Of a stretch of DNA of 64,000 bases, positions 1 through 8,481 are shown piece by piece (within the stretch, counting starts at the first letter, position 1; every line of letters starts with the position of its first letter). The notes under the pieces are model-generated. The model made no database searches. It had not been told where the DNA came from and saw nothing but the letters and a program-made list of their open reading frames with translations. The stretch spans positions 2,666,001 through 2,730,000 of the forward strand of contig NZ_JABWRB020000001.1 of assembly GCF_014268745.2 (NCBI RefSeq), read 5' to 3'. A program made the position numbers and the translations under genes. Origin of the DNA: Pseudomonas zanjanensis. GTDB taxonomy: Bacteria; Pseudomonadota; Gammaproteobacteria; Pseudomonadales; Pseudomonadaceae.

Positions 1-1
1 C

Positions 2-142
2 GTCGTGCTGACTCCCCATGTGGCTGGCCTGTCGCCGGAAGCGACGCGGGGCACGGTGGAGCTGGTGGGCCAGAACCTGAACGCATTCTTTTCCGGCAAA
101 CCGGTGCTGACGCCGGTGCCGCTACCCGACCCGCAGCCTTAA
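2..142 (+). CDS. D-2-hydroxyacid dehydrogenase, C-terminal end only
   Basis: Only the last 46 codons lie in the window, ending in TAA at 140-142. The translation contains LTPHVAGLSPEAT, which matches the C-terminal NAD-binding region of D-isomer-specific 2-hydroxyacid dehydrogenases; the His of TPH is the catalytic histidine of that family. These enzymes interconvert a 2-hydroxyacid and a 2-keto acid with NAD(P)H in the cytoplasm. The substrate cannot be told from the tail. Its 3' end converges with tssA and the stop codons overlap within TTAA, so this gene marks the outer edge of the T6SS locus and is probably unrelated to it. Confidence 0.8.
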   Translation, partial: VVLTPHVAGLSPEATRGTVELVGQNLNAFFSGKPVLTPVPLPDPQP

Positions 143-1221
143 AGCACCCCTAGCAGGGTCCACAACCGCCGGGACTCGGCATCGGCACTGATCAGTTCAC
201 CCAACAGCTCGCTCAGCGGCTTGTTGCCCCACTCCACCCCGCGCCGGATCAGGTAGGGCACCGGGCTGTGGGGCTCGGTGCGGGCCAGGTAACCGGCGAT
301 CACCAGCAACTGCCGGTAGGCCTCTTCACGATTGGCCGGCTCCTGGAAGACCTGGGCCACTGCCGCCTGTGGCTGGGATGTCGGTGACGTAGCCGCCGGG
401 TCCGTTTGCACCGGCACGACGGTGGGTTGCTGTGGGTGCATCGCGATGAACTCCTCTACCAGTGTCAGCAACGCCTGCATCACGTCCTGCAAGGATTTGT
501 AACCCGGCGCCAGGTTGCCCAGGTAAGCGTCGCTCCAGGCTTCGAGCCGTTGCAGGTGCTGCAGGCTCAACATCAGGCTGCCCTGGCGATGCAACCAGAA
601 CGACAAGGGTGTGCCGCGAATCAGTTCGCTGAGTTTCTTGTGATCGTTGCGCGCCGCTTCCGCCGAGGCCTTGGCGTTCTTGCTGTCGTTGACCAATACC
701 TGCTGGCGCTGCAAGCGTTGCCAGTCGTCCAGGCAGAAACTGGCAAACGTCGGGTCCCGGCCATCGAGCAATGGCACCCGCGTCAGTAGCACTTCGCTGT
801 AGCGACGGGCCAGCCACTCCAGCGGAATCACCCGCCACGACTGGTCGCCTTCGTCGGCTTGAGGGTGCAATTGCTCCGGGTAGCGCTCGCACAGCCCCGC
901 CACCAGCGCCAGGCTGCCCGGCAATCCCTCCAGCCCGGCCATGTGCAGCCAGGCCTCCCCCAGCCAGGCGCTGATCATCAGGTCCTTGCTGCGCTCCAGC
1001 AGCAGCGTGCTCGCGAGCCGCTCCAGGTCCGGCCACAGGGCACGCTTGATCGAAGACTGCCACACGCCGGTGGGCAGGCTGGTGTCGTCCTCCCGACGCA
1101 ATTCGCGCAACTGATCGTATTCCGGTTCGTAGCGCAGGTCCTGGCCACAGGGCGATTCGGCGCTGATCGGCTCAAGCAACTGAGTGACCCGTTCCGGCAA
1201 AGGCGATATCGGCAAGCTCAC
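139..1221 (-). CDS. tssA: Type VI secretion protein TssA (ImpA N-terminal domain)
   Basis: 360 aa, last gene of the leftward T6SS operon. The first ~140 residues have the ImpA_N character: an SAESPCGQDLRYEPEYDQL segment followed by a helical block with WLGEAWLHMAGLEGLPGSL. TssA proteins cap and guide assembly of baseplate and tail tube/sheath in the cytoplasm; the C-terminal half differs between subclasses and I cannot assign one. The start is GTG at 1221, overlapping the tssM stop as GTGA and preceded by GAGGAGG, so translation is probably coupled. The product is clear; the subclass is open. Confidence 0.93.
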   Translation of the reverse strand: MSLPISPLPERVTQLLEPISAESPCGQDLRYEPEYDQLRELRREDDTSLPTGVWQSSIKRALWPDLERLASTLLLERSKDLMISAWLGEAWLHMAGLEGLPGSLALVAGLCERYPEQLHPQADEGDQSWRVIPLEWLARRYSEVLLTRVPLLDGRDPTFASFCLDDWQRLQRQQVLVNDSKNAKASAEAARNDHKKLSELIRGTPLSFWLHRQGSLMLSLQHLQRLEAWSDAYLGNLAPGYKSLQDVMQALLTLVEEFIAMHPQQPTVVPVQTDPAATSPTSQPQAAVAQVFQEPANREEAYRQLLVIAGYLARTEPHSPVPYLIRRGVEWGNKPLSELLGELISADAESRRLWTLLGVL

Positions 1222-4200
1222 AGGCCCTCCTCACGGGTGGCGATGGCGGGGCTCGATGAGGTCGCCATGAAGGGTGAACGGGGGGCCCGCGTCGGCAGCG
1301 GCGGGATCGACAACGGCAGCTTGGAGCCCTGGCTCATCAACGACAGGCGCACGAACATCAGTGTCCGCTCCGCCGTGCGCGCCTGGGTCTGGGCGGTGAC
1401 TGGCAATTGCAGGGCCAGGGGAAAATCGGTGTAGTCGACGTTCGGCTGGCGCTGGGCTGACGCCTGGTTGCGCATCAACCGCAGCAATGACCAAGGCCCT
1501 TGGTATTCCCAGCCCGCCTCCAGGTCGCGCACCACCAGGTTCGGTTGCAAGGGGTCGTTGGCCGGACGCTGGTAACCGTTACGGGCCCAGCGTAAGGTCA
1601 GGCTCACGGGCTGACCCACCATCCACCGCAGGTTCTGCTGGCCACCGCCGGGGTAGCGGATCTGCTGGTTGCCGGCGTTCAGGCCCCAGGCGATTACCTG
1701 GTCGGCGCCGCGTTCCTCATCACGATCGGTCCGCCAGCGCACGTCCATCTCCACGCCAAGAATGCCGCTCTTGTCCCGTACGAACAGCGGTCCGAGCCAG
1801 GTCCCGGCCTGTTTCAAACGGTTGAGGAAATCCTCGGCCGCGAGCCGCTCCGGCGCCTGACTCAACGCCAACCCGGCCTGGGCCAGGGGCAGGCGTGAGT
1901 CGATCAACGCCAGCAAGTGCTGGACCCGCGCCGGGTCGGCATCGCTGGCCCGCACATCCTGGGCAAACGGAAAGCGCCCGGCCAGGTATTGATTGAAATA
2001 GTTGGCCAGGTCATTCCAGGCGGTCGCCGCCTGGTCCTGCTGCAAGTACAGGCAGCGCTGCAGGGCGCCCTGCTGCAAGGCAATCGTGCGCTGGGCCAGG
2101 TCACCGCGCCCGCTGGGCAGGCTGGCGGTCTGCAAGATCTGCGCGCAGGACGCGGTGTCCATGGCGATAAAGTCGCGGCTCACCAATTGCTCCAGCTGGG
2201 CCGCCGAGCTGGCCGGGTTCTGGTTCTTGTACTTGAGCAATTCATCGTTGAGGGCCATGAAGCGCGCCACCTGGTCATGCTCCAGGGCCGACAGGTTGTC
2301 CTGCTGGACGATCAGCCATTCCAAGGCAGGCATTCGCTGCTCGGCGGCCTGCAGCATCACGCCGAATTGCTGGCTCAGGCTCAGCTTCAAGTCTTGTGGA
2401 TCGCTGGCACCGTAGAGCTGCAAGCCGAAGTTCTTCGAACCGTCCCAGCGTTGGATATCGGCCCGCTGGCTGAACAGCGGCTGGGCATCGATTTCGTCCA
2501 GGCCACTCTTGATCTGCGCCAAGGCCCGGCGATTGAGCAGACGCTGGAAGCGGATCGCCAGGTCGCCGCGGTGCACATCCATGAAGGCTTTTTGCAGTGC
2601 CACGGCCTGGGCCGTCTGCACATTGAAGCCCATGCCCGGCAATGACGCGTCGCTTTCATCCAGGCTCAGCCACATGGCCCGTGCCGCAGCACCTTCGGCG
2701 GCCTGCATCAGCGCGTCACGGTAATCCGGCGGAATGCGCGGCAGCTCCTCACTGGCATAGCTCTTGTAGCTGGCGAAGTAGTTCAGGGCGACGCTGAAGT
2801 CATCGCTGCCATCGCCCTGGCCCATCGCATCGGGGTTGCTGTCCGACGGATCCTTCTGCATCGCCAACGCCACGAAATCGCGCTTGAACAGTGCCTGCAC
2901 CGCACCGTCCAGCGCCGTGACATGGTCTTGCAAGACCAGCAGGCCGCTGCCCTGTTGCACCAACAGGTTGTCCCGGGAACCGGTCTGGACAATCCACTGA
3001 TCACGAAAACTCTGCTGCAACTTCGCCGCCTGGCTCTCCAGGTCCTGTTCGATATCCGGCCCCAGCAAAGCGCTGTGGCTGACCTTGTCGAGCATCTGGC
3101 TGTAACCGGGCACCAGGTCCTGGCCCTTGCCTCGACCCCAGGCGGAATTGGTCAAGCTGACCAACGTCTGTAAATCGTCGATCAGCGCCATCAGGTCTTC
3201 AAGTTCACTCAAGGAGTTGCCACTGCCGGCCTCCAGCCGTTGCAGGTGCAGCTTGAGGTAACCGGCCTGGCGCACGAAGTTGTCCGCCAGGAAGTAATGG
3301 TCCAGCCAGCGCTGCATCAGGCCGGTGAAATTATCGGAGATCACTGGGCGAGCAGCGTTCAGATCCAGCCCTTTCAAGTCGCTGTTCTGGGCGTCGAACA
3401 GCACCCGGTTGTAGAAATGTGCGCGGCTCAAGGTGCCGGTGTTGAGGCCCAGGGACAAGGCGGTGTTGCTCAGTTGCACCAGTTCGTCCAGGGGCGCCTT
3501 GGGATCGTTCACCACCTGGCTGAACAGTTGGTTGTGCTGTTCCAGGCGTACCGCCAGGTCCACCAGCGCCTTGGCTTTCACGTAGCTCTGCCATTGCGCC
3601 GGGTCTTCGCTCTCGACGTTGCCCCGCCGCTCGGTGTTACGGATGGACTTGAGTTGTTCCAGGTCTGAGTTGAGCAGGTCCCGCAGCGGCAATATCCAAT
3701 GATGCCGTGCGGTCAGGCGCAAGCCATTCTCCAGTTGCGTGTCCACGGAAGAGAACCACGAAGTCGGAAAGACCACCGAGACGAAGCGCCAGCGCGGGGC
3801 TTTTTCCAACACGTTCCAATAGTTCTGCACGTTGTGCCGGGTCGGCTCCAGTTGCGGCTCGTCGGCGTCAACCACGAGGTGGTTCTTATGGGCGCTGAGG
3901 ATCAACCGCGACAGTCCCTCGGCTTCCTCCACTGAATCGTGCCAGACCCAGACCATGCTCCCCAGCCATACCAGCCCTACCACCATTGCCACCACCGCGA
4001 CCCACCGATGCCCGCGTTGGCGCAAGCGCAACAGCCGTGGCACCGGCTGGGCCAGGCCCCGTTCGGCCACCAATCGCCGCGACCACAACTGCCGGGCGAA
4101 CACGGTTTGCCGCTGGGCGTTGTCAGAGGCGGTGAACCCGTCGCCGCTGAGGGAAGGTGCCTGGCTGGCGGTGAAATACACCCCACGAAAACGCGGTGCC

Positions 4201-5042
4201 TCGCCTTGGGCATTGCCCTGGAATACCGGCTCCAGCAGGATCTGCAAAGCCCGCCGCAAGCCTTCGAAACGCTCCGGCAAGCCATAAAGATCGGTACTCA
4301 GTTGCCCCGACAGCGCACCGATCTCGATGATCGACTGCGACAGCGCGGCGTTGACCTGGTCCAGGGCCTGGTCACTCCACTGCGACTGCCACGCCGCGTC
4401 CGGCAAATACGGCGACGACCAGCCCAGCATCGACTCGCGCGCCTCGGCGGGCAGCGCGCTGACCAGTTCCTGGAACCCGGGCAGTTCTTCCATCCCGGTG
4501 ATCACGACATACACTGGCAGGCTGAGGCCGAAGCGTTGCAACAGATCGATGAAACAGCGCCGGACCTTGAGGCTCAGCTCGGTGGTGTGTTCGATGTCAT
4601 CGAGGGTGCTGAACGGCACGGTCCAGATCACCGCATCCAATGGCCGCTTGCTGCGCAAGCGCAACATCAGCCCGAGCAGGCGCCACCAATTGCCCCGTTG
4701 CCGGTTCATGCCCTCATCGGGCAGAAACAGCGCCTGGGGCACCACCAAGGCCGCGCCGTCGGCATCGCAAAACCAGCGCCCGAACCAGGCCGCCTTCTCG
4801 GTCGGTTGCAAGCGCCACTGGGCGCATAACTGGGCACCGTCGGTCTCGTTGCCGAGCATCATCAGCCAGGGCATCTGATAGCGGTCGCGAGTGCCCTGCT
4901 CCTGCTCCATGTGGCGCACCGCCCCATAGAAACTGCGGATCGCCGCCCCGCCCTGGGTCCGCAGCCACCAGACCAGGGCCGCAATCAACAGCACCACGAC
5001 AACGGCGAGCAACACCAGGGCAACGAGACTGAACAGGCTCAT
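1218..5042 (-). CDS. tssM: Type VI secretion membrane protein TssM (IcmF family)
   Basis: 1274 aa, the usual size for IcmF/TssM, the inner-membrane protein that forms the trans-envelope channel with TssL and TssJ. An N-terminal membrane helix covers about residues 3-27 and another lies near 345-370 (VAVVAMVVGLVWLGSMVWVW); the large region after it is periplasmic in the family and contacts the TssJ lipoprotein. The segment that forms a GxxxxGK[ST] P-loop in many TssM proteins reads LGNETDGAQ here (about residues 62-71), so nucleotide binding at that site is doubtful. It overlaps tssL by 4 bp (ATGA) and tssA by 4 bp, showing tight operon packing. Confidence 0.95.
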   Translation of the reverse strand: MSLFSLVALVLLAVVVVLLIAALVWWLRTQGGAAIRSFYGAVRHMEQEQGTRDRYQMPWLMMLGNETDGAQLCAQWRLQPTEKAAWFGRWFCDADGAALVVPQALFLPDEGMNRQRGNWWRLLGLMLRLRSKRPLDAVIWTVPFSTLDDIEHTTELSLKVRRCFIDLLQRFGLSLPVYVVITGMEELPGFQELVSALPAEARESMLGWSSPYLPDAAWQSQWSDQALDQVNAALSQSIIEIGALSGQLSTDLYGLPERFEGLRRALQILLEPVFQGNAQGEAPRFRGVYFTASQAPSLSGDGFTASDNAQRQTVFARQLWSRRLVAERGLAQPVPRLLRLRQRGHRWVAVVAMVVGLVWLGSMVWVWHDSVEEAEGLSRLILSAHKNHLVVDADEPQLEPTRHNVQNYWNVLEKAPRWRFVSVVFPTSWFSSVDTQLENGLRLTARHHWILPLRDLLNSDLEQLKSIRNTERRGNVESEDPAQWQSYVKAKALVDLAVRLEQHNQLFSQVVNDPKAPLDELVQLSNTALSLGLNTGTLSRAHFYNRVLFDAQNSDLKGLDLNAARPVISDNFTGLMQRWLDHYFLADNFVRQAGYLKLHLQRLEAGSGNSLSELEDLMALIDDLQTLVSLTNSAWGRGKGQDLVPGYSQMLDKVSHSALLGPDIEQDLESQAAKLQQSFRDQWIVQTGSRDNLLVQQGSGLLVLQDHVTALDGAVQALFKRDFVALAMQKDPSDSNPDAMGQGDGSDDFSVALNYFASYKSYASEELPRIPPDYRDALMQAAEGAAARAMWLSLDESDASLPGMGFNVQTAQAVALQKAFMDVHRGDLAIRFQRLLNRRALAQIKSGLDEIDAQPLFSQRADIQRWDGSKNFGLQLYGASDPQDLKLSLSQQFGVMLQAAEQRMPALEWLIVQQDNLSALEHDQVARFMALNDELLKYKNQNPASSAAQLEQLVSRDFIAMDTASCAQILQTASLPSGRGDLAQRTIALQQGALQRCLYLQQDQAATAWNDLANYFNQYLAGRFPFAQDVRASDADPARVQHLLALIDSRLPLAQAGLALSQAPERLAAEDFLNRLKQAGTWLGPLFVRDKSGILGVEMDVRWRTDRDEERGADQVIAWGLNAGNQQIRYPGGGQQNLRWMVGQPVSLTLRWARNGYQRPANDPLQPNLVVRDLEAGWEYQGPWSLLRLMRNQASAQRQPNVDYTDFPLALQLPVTAQTQARTAERTLMFVRLSLMSQGSKLPLSIPPLPTRAPRSPFMATSSSPAIATREEGL

Positions 5043-5800
5043 GAGTCCTGCTCCTGGACCACCGACTCGCCCAGTTGCAGCACGGGTTCGAGTTCCAGGC
5101 GAATGTCACGCCAGAACACCTGTCCCAGACCGGTGAGCAACAACACCATCGCCAGGATCGCCAACCCCAGCCGCAAGCCGTCCGGCAACGACTGCTGCAC
5201 CGGCATCCGCACCGGCGGCACCGCCGAAGACAGCGCCAGGCGCTGGCTGACATCGACATAATCGGCCTCGTGTTGCCAGGCGAAGGTGAACAGCGCCCCG
5301 CGCCACTTGGCCTGCTGGAGCTGGCCGGGTTCGCCACGCAATCGCCCCTGGAACCCGAGGATCAGGCATTGCAGGTAGACATTCGCCAGGTCCCGGGTGC
5401 CGGGCATCTGCTCATCCAGCAATTTCTTGATCGCCGCCGGCAAGCGCTCGCCGGCCTGGCGACTGGCGTACATGCGCGATTCGAGGGGGTGCTGCTGCCA
5501 AGCCAATTGCCCAGGCCAGGGGCTGAACAGCAGGGTTTCGTCCACCAACGCCACGAAGGCATAGACCAGCGCCTTGACCTGCTCGGTGGCCGCATCGCCG
5601 ACAGTGGCGAAGGCTACCCGCCACAGACGCTGGGCACTGCGCCCGGAAAACTCCACCACCCGATTGACCAACACCGCAGGGTCGCTGTCCTTGGGCAAGT
5701 CCTGCCATTCCTGGGACCACTTCAGCCAGGCCTGGCGAAAAGCGCTGCTCAGCGGCGCCTCATGCAGACTCCGAACCGCCCCGCCACTTCCGTCTGGCAT
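5039..5800 (-). CDS. tssL: Type VI secretion membrane protein TssL (DotU family)
   Basis: 253 aa. A cytoplasmic DotU domain fills residues ~20-205, with the characteristic ALVDETLLFSPWPGQLAWQQHPLES stretch described here by its ends ALVDE...HPLES. A single C-terminal membrane anchor follows (about 208-230, LAILAMVLLLTGLGQVFW). TssL sits in the inner membrane with TssM and links the envelope complex to the baseplate through TssK. There is no peptidoglycan-binding OmpA-like extension, so wall anchoring must come from another protein. The ATG start is preceded by GGGGAG; it lies 17 bp after tssK and overlaps tssM by 4 bp. Confidence 0.94.
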   Translation of the reverse strand: MPDGSGGAVRSLHEAPLSSAFRQAWLKWSQEWQDLPKDSDPAVLVNRVVEFSGRSAQRLWRVAFATVGDAATEQVKALVYAFVALVDETLLFSPWPGQLAWQQHPLESRMYASRQAGERLPAAIKKLLDEQMPGTRDLANVYLQCLILGFQGRLRGEPGQLQQAKWRGALFTFAWQHEADYVDVSQRLALSSAVPPVRMPVQQSLPDGLRLGLAILAMVLLLTGLGQVFWRDIRLELEPVLQLGESVVQEQDS

Positions 5801-5817
5801 ACGACTCCCCTCTGCGA

Positions 5818-7149
5818 TCAGGCACTTTCACCGGCTTGCGCCACGAACAACACCACCTGCCACGGGCTGCTGGCCTGGGCCGATGCCGGGGCCACAATGT
5901 GCAGCGGCAATTGCCCGTCGAACCATTGCCCGCTGGCGGCCACCACGAACAGACGGGTGTCGTCGCCGACGCTGTAGGCCACCTGTTCGTTGCGGCTCAT
6001 GGCCTGGTGGGGCAAACCGCTCATGCGTTGCCGGCTCAGCAGCGGGACGTGCCGTGCCGACGCGATGATCGCCCCGCGCAACCAGTCGGCCGCCGCTTGC
6101 TCGCTGGCGCCGTTGGGCATGCGCAGGCCGATCACCAGGCGTTGATCCGGTTGGTCGTCCGGCAATTGGATCGAGAAGACCTGCTCGTTGCGCTCGAAGG
6201 CCAGGCTGCGATAGCCGGCGCGGACCAGCTCCAGGGTGGTTTCCAGCCAGTCGAGCAGCGGCTCGTAACCACGCTGCAACTCGAGAAAATCCAGCGGCGC
6301 GAAGGCCGGGACGCCTGCCAGCGGATCGAGGGCCGACCAGCTCCCGGCCAGCCCCAGCAGCAGCCCGTAGAGTGCCTGGGGCGTCGCCACCCGGGTGGTC
6401 AACGCCCCTTCGACTTCCGGCAAGCGCGCCCACAAGGCGGTCAATTGCCGGCGGATTTCCATGGCGTCGTCCTGGTTGCCAGCCGCCTGGGCCTGGCGCA
6501 AGCGACCGGCGAGGAACATGCATTTTTCCCGAGCCCTGGCGCACACCCCGGCGACCCGCCGACCGAGGACCGACTCCGGCAACAGGACCGGCGTCGGCGG
6601 CGTGTACGGCACGCGCCAGAAACCGCCGCCCTCCTTGCGGATGCGCAGCAGCGGCAGGCAGATCGAATCGGCCTTGCTCAGTTGCGTGCACAGCCTCGGG
6701 TTCGGTCGCCAGACGGTGATTGACTCGGGAAACTCGCCGCTCGTGAGGTCTGGCAGCGCTTCGCCGACCACCGATTGCATGCGCCCCTTCAGCGGCAGCA
6801 GTTGGCCGGCGCGCCACAACGGGCTGACAGCCAGGTAAACGGTCACGGTGGCGTCGTCGGTCTTATCGATGGCCTCGCTGATGTCCAGCTCCAAGGTCGG
6901 CCCGACGCCCGCCTGCAGATTGACCGGCAAACCGTCCGGCAAAGTGCCTAGCAATTGCAGCAGTCGAACCTGGCCGGCGCTGAGGGCCGACGGGTCGACT
7001 TCCAACTGGCTGACGCCCCAGAACCAAGGGTTGCAAGCCCCAGCGAAATGCGCAGCCAAGGCCTCGGCGCGCAACCCCTGCAATTGAAAATGCTGGGGCA
7101 GCAATTGCATGCCCTCATGCCAGCACACCGCGTCAGGTAACAGACTCAT
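5818..7149 (-). CDS. tssK: Type VI secretion baseplate protein TssK
   Basis: 443 aa, normal length for TssK, the trimeric cytoplasmic protein joining the baseplate (TssEFG) to the TssLM membrane complex. The N-terminus shows the family pattern CWHEGMQLLPQHFQLQ (about residues 9-24), and the C-terminal third carries the receptor-binding head. The ATG is preceded by GGGAG. It is the second gene of the leftward operon, 52 bp after tssJ and 17 bp before tssL. The tssJ-tssK gap holds a small perfect inverted repeat at 7161-7176. Confidence 0.95.
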   Translation of the reverse strand: MSLLPDAVCWHEGMQLLPQHFQLQGLRAEALAAHFAGACNPWFWGVSQLEVDPSALSAGQVRLLQLLGTLPDGLPVNLQAGVGPTLELDISEAIDKTDDATVTVYLAVSPLWRAGQLLPLKGRMQSVVGEALPDLTSGEFPESITVWRPNPRLCTQLSKADSICLPLLRIRKEGGGFWRVPYTPPTPVLLPESVLGRRVAGVCARAREKCMFLAGRLRQAQAAGNQDDAMEIRRQLTALWARLPEVEGALTTRVATPQALYGLLLGLAGSWSALDPLAGVPAFAPLDFLELQRGYEPLLDWLETTLELVRAGYRSLAFERNEQVFSIQLPDDQPDQRLVIGLRMPNGASEQAAADWLRGAIIASARHVPLLSRQRMSGLPHQAMSRNEQVAYSVGDDTRLFVVAASGQWFDGQLPLHIVAPASAQASSPWQVVLFVAQAGESA

Positions 7150-7160
7150 ACGACTCCCTT

Positions 7161-7176
7161 CGACATTCCAATGTCG
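7161..7176. repeat. Short inverted repeat between tssJ and tssK
   Basis: CGACATT at 7161-7167 is the exact reverse complement of AATGTCG at 7170-7176, with a 2-nt spacer. A second GC-rich dyad lies just beside it. There is no T-run on either side, so this is not a convincing terminator; it may only be an mRNA hairpin that separates tssJ from the rest of the operon. Confidence 0.4.
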
Positions 7177-7201
7177 CCGCGCAAGGCGGCCCGCGGTTCA
7201 C

Positions 7202-7666
7202 TCAAGGCTGGCTGTCATCGCGCTGGCCATCGTTGACCAGGGTCATCTCGCGACTGTCGAACTTCAGCCAGGCCTTGCGCTGATCGTCCAGCCGAAGCCG
7301 GTGGGCTCCGGGAGTGTTATAGCTGGCGAAGACCAAAAGTCCAGCGGCGCGCCGGCCCTCCAACGGGAACGGTTGACGGTCGATGAATTGCCCCGGAACC
7401 AGCTCCAGCCCCCACACCGACATGAGTTGACGATAGTCGCGCTGGAACTGTTCGCGCTCGGCGAACCATTGGCTGGCGGTGATGCCCGACAGCTGCTTGA
7501 GCAGGTCCGGGTCGTTCACCGCGATGAAATCCACCGCGATCGGCGTGTCGTCGTTGGCGCCGGAAGCGACGTCCAGGGTCAAGCTGTCGAGGTCGACACT
7601 GGGGGCGAAGAGCGAGCAACCGGAGAGTGCCAGGCTCAAAAAAAATCCATAAAAAAACCCACGCAA
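7202..7666 (-). CDS. tssJ: Type VI secretion outer-membrane lipoprotein TssJ
   Basis: 154 aa. The signal peptide ends in the lipobox LALSGC, lipidated at Cys17, and the residue after it is Ser, compatible with outer-membrane sorting. TssJ is the small lipoprotein that anchors TssM to the outer membrane; the mature part fits the TssJ beta-sandwich in length. The start is TTG at 7666, preceded at suitable distance by GGAAG; no in-frame ATG lies near. It is the first gene of the leftward operon and faces tssB across a 224-bp intergenic region. Confidence 0.9.
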   Translation of the reverse strand: MRGFFYGFFLSLALSGCSLFAPSVDLDSLTLDVASGANDDTPIAVDFIAVNDPDLLKQLSGITASQWFAEREQFQRDYRQLMSVWGLELVPGQFIDRQPFPLEGRRAAGLLVFASYNTPGAHRLRLDDQRKAWLKFDSREMTLVNDGQRDDSQP

Positions 7667-7890
7667 AATGAATCTTCCTTTTCTCAGCGGTCAAAAATTG
7701 TTTTTGCTTGCTTTTTTATAGACCTGTTCTAGCGTCTTGGATAGTTCGACCCACACGGTTGAATGGACCAGGTTCGTCAAGGGAATGACAGGTTTTCTGC
7801 CGCCCATTTGCAACCTGCGGATCAGCAAGGGAATGCGATGAGCGGGACTCCCGATGCATTGCTCCCACACATGCATCGGAGTCGGCCGCC
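7667..7890. promoter_or_regulatory. Divergent control region of the two T6SS operons
   Basis: This 224-bp stretch separates tssJ (leftward) from tssB (rightward) and must hold the promoters of both operons. The tssJ side is AT-rich (about 7680-7725). I searched by eye for a GG-N10-GC sigma-54 element and found no convincing one on either strand. A GC-rich mini-hairpin (7843-7853) and a 9-bp perfect inverted repeat (7851-7879) lie next to the tssB ribosome-binding site. The assignment rests on position only; no start site can be fixed. Confidence 0.55.
7851..7879 (+). promoter_or_regulatory. Hairpin overlapping the tssB ribosome-binding site
   Basis: CCGATGCAT at 7851-7859 pairs perfectly with ATGCATCGG at 7871-7879 around an 11-nt loop. 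The right arm includes the first bases of the tssB Shine-Dalgarno (GGAG, 7878-7881; tssB ATG at 7891). If formed in the mRNA it would partly hide the ribosome-binding site, and the GGA in it is the core of an RsmA/CsrA site. It could equally be a DNA operator. Confidence 0.45.
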
Positions 7891-8451
7891 ATGGCAGAAA
7901 GTACCCAGCACAAGCTCGACAGAGTCCGCCCTCCCCGCGTCCAGATCACCTACGACGTGGAAATTGGCAACGCCATCGAGAAAAAAGAATTGCCACTGGT
8001 CGTCGGCATTCTGGCCGACCTCTCGGGCAAGCCGTTGGACCCGCTGCCCAAGCTCAACGAGCGGCGTTTCACGGAAATCGATCGGGACAATTTCAACGAG
8101 GTGCTCGCCTCCATCTCCCCCCGCGCCACGCTGCAGGTGAACAACACCCTCAGCGGCGACGACAGCAAGCTCAACATCGAGCTCAACTTCCGCCACATCG
8201 ACGACTTCGACCCGGTGAAGGTCGTGGAGCAGGTCACGCCGTTGCGCCGTTTGTTCGAAGCGCGCCAACGCCTGCGGGACTTGCTGACCAAGCTCGACGG
8301 CAACGACGACCTGGACAAATTGCTGCGTGACGTGATCGCCAATACCGAAGGCCTGCAGGAGATCAAATCGGCCCGGCCCCAGGACGCGACGCCAGAGCTG
8401 CCGACCGTCGCCGCCAACGATGATCCTGCCCCGGCCGAGCCACAGGCCTGA
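7891..8451 (+). CDS. tssB: Type VI secretion sheath small subunit TssB (VipA)
   Basis: 186 aa, the length of VipA/TssB, the smaller subunit of the contractile sheath that wraps the Hcp tube in the cytoplasm. Family stretches visible are VQITYDVEIGNAIEKKELPL near residues 16-35 and VVGILADLSGK followed by ERRFTEIDRDNF. The C-terminal region is helical and ends in an acidic, Pro/Ala-rich tail. The ATG at 7891 follows GGAG at 9 nt and is embedded in a hairpin. tssC starts 30 bp downstream; TssB and TssC intertwine to form one sheath protomer. Confidence 0.96.
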   Translation: MAESTQHKLDRVRPPRVQITYDVEIGNAIEKKELPLVVGILADLSGKPLDPLPKLNERRFTEIDRDNFNEVLASISPRATLQVNNTLSGDDSKLNIELNFRHIDDFDPVKVVEQVTPLRRLFEARQRLRDLLTKLDGNDDLDKLLRDVIANTEGLQEIKSARPQDATPELPTVAANDDPAPAEPQA

Positions 8452-8481
8452 TCGCGCGCCTCATTCAAGGGAGATAAAGCC

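Noticed and set aside
1900..4900. Several long open frames on the plus strand opposite tssM, up to ~300 codons
   Set aside because: High GC leaves antisense frames open. Their translations are Arg/Gln/His-rich without motifs, while the minus frame is a full TssM.
7667..7890. Sigma-54 promoter for the T6SS operons
   Set aside because: I found no GG-N10-GC element with adequate flanking match on either strand.
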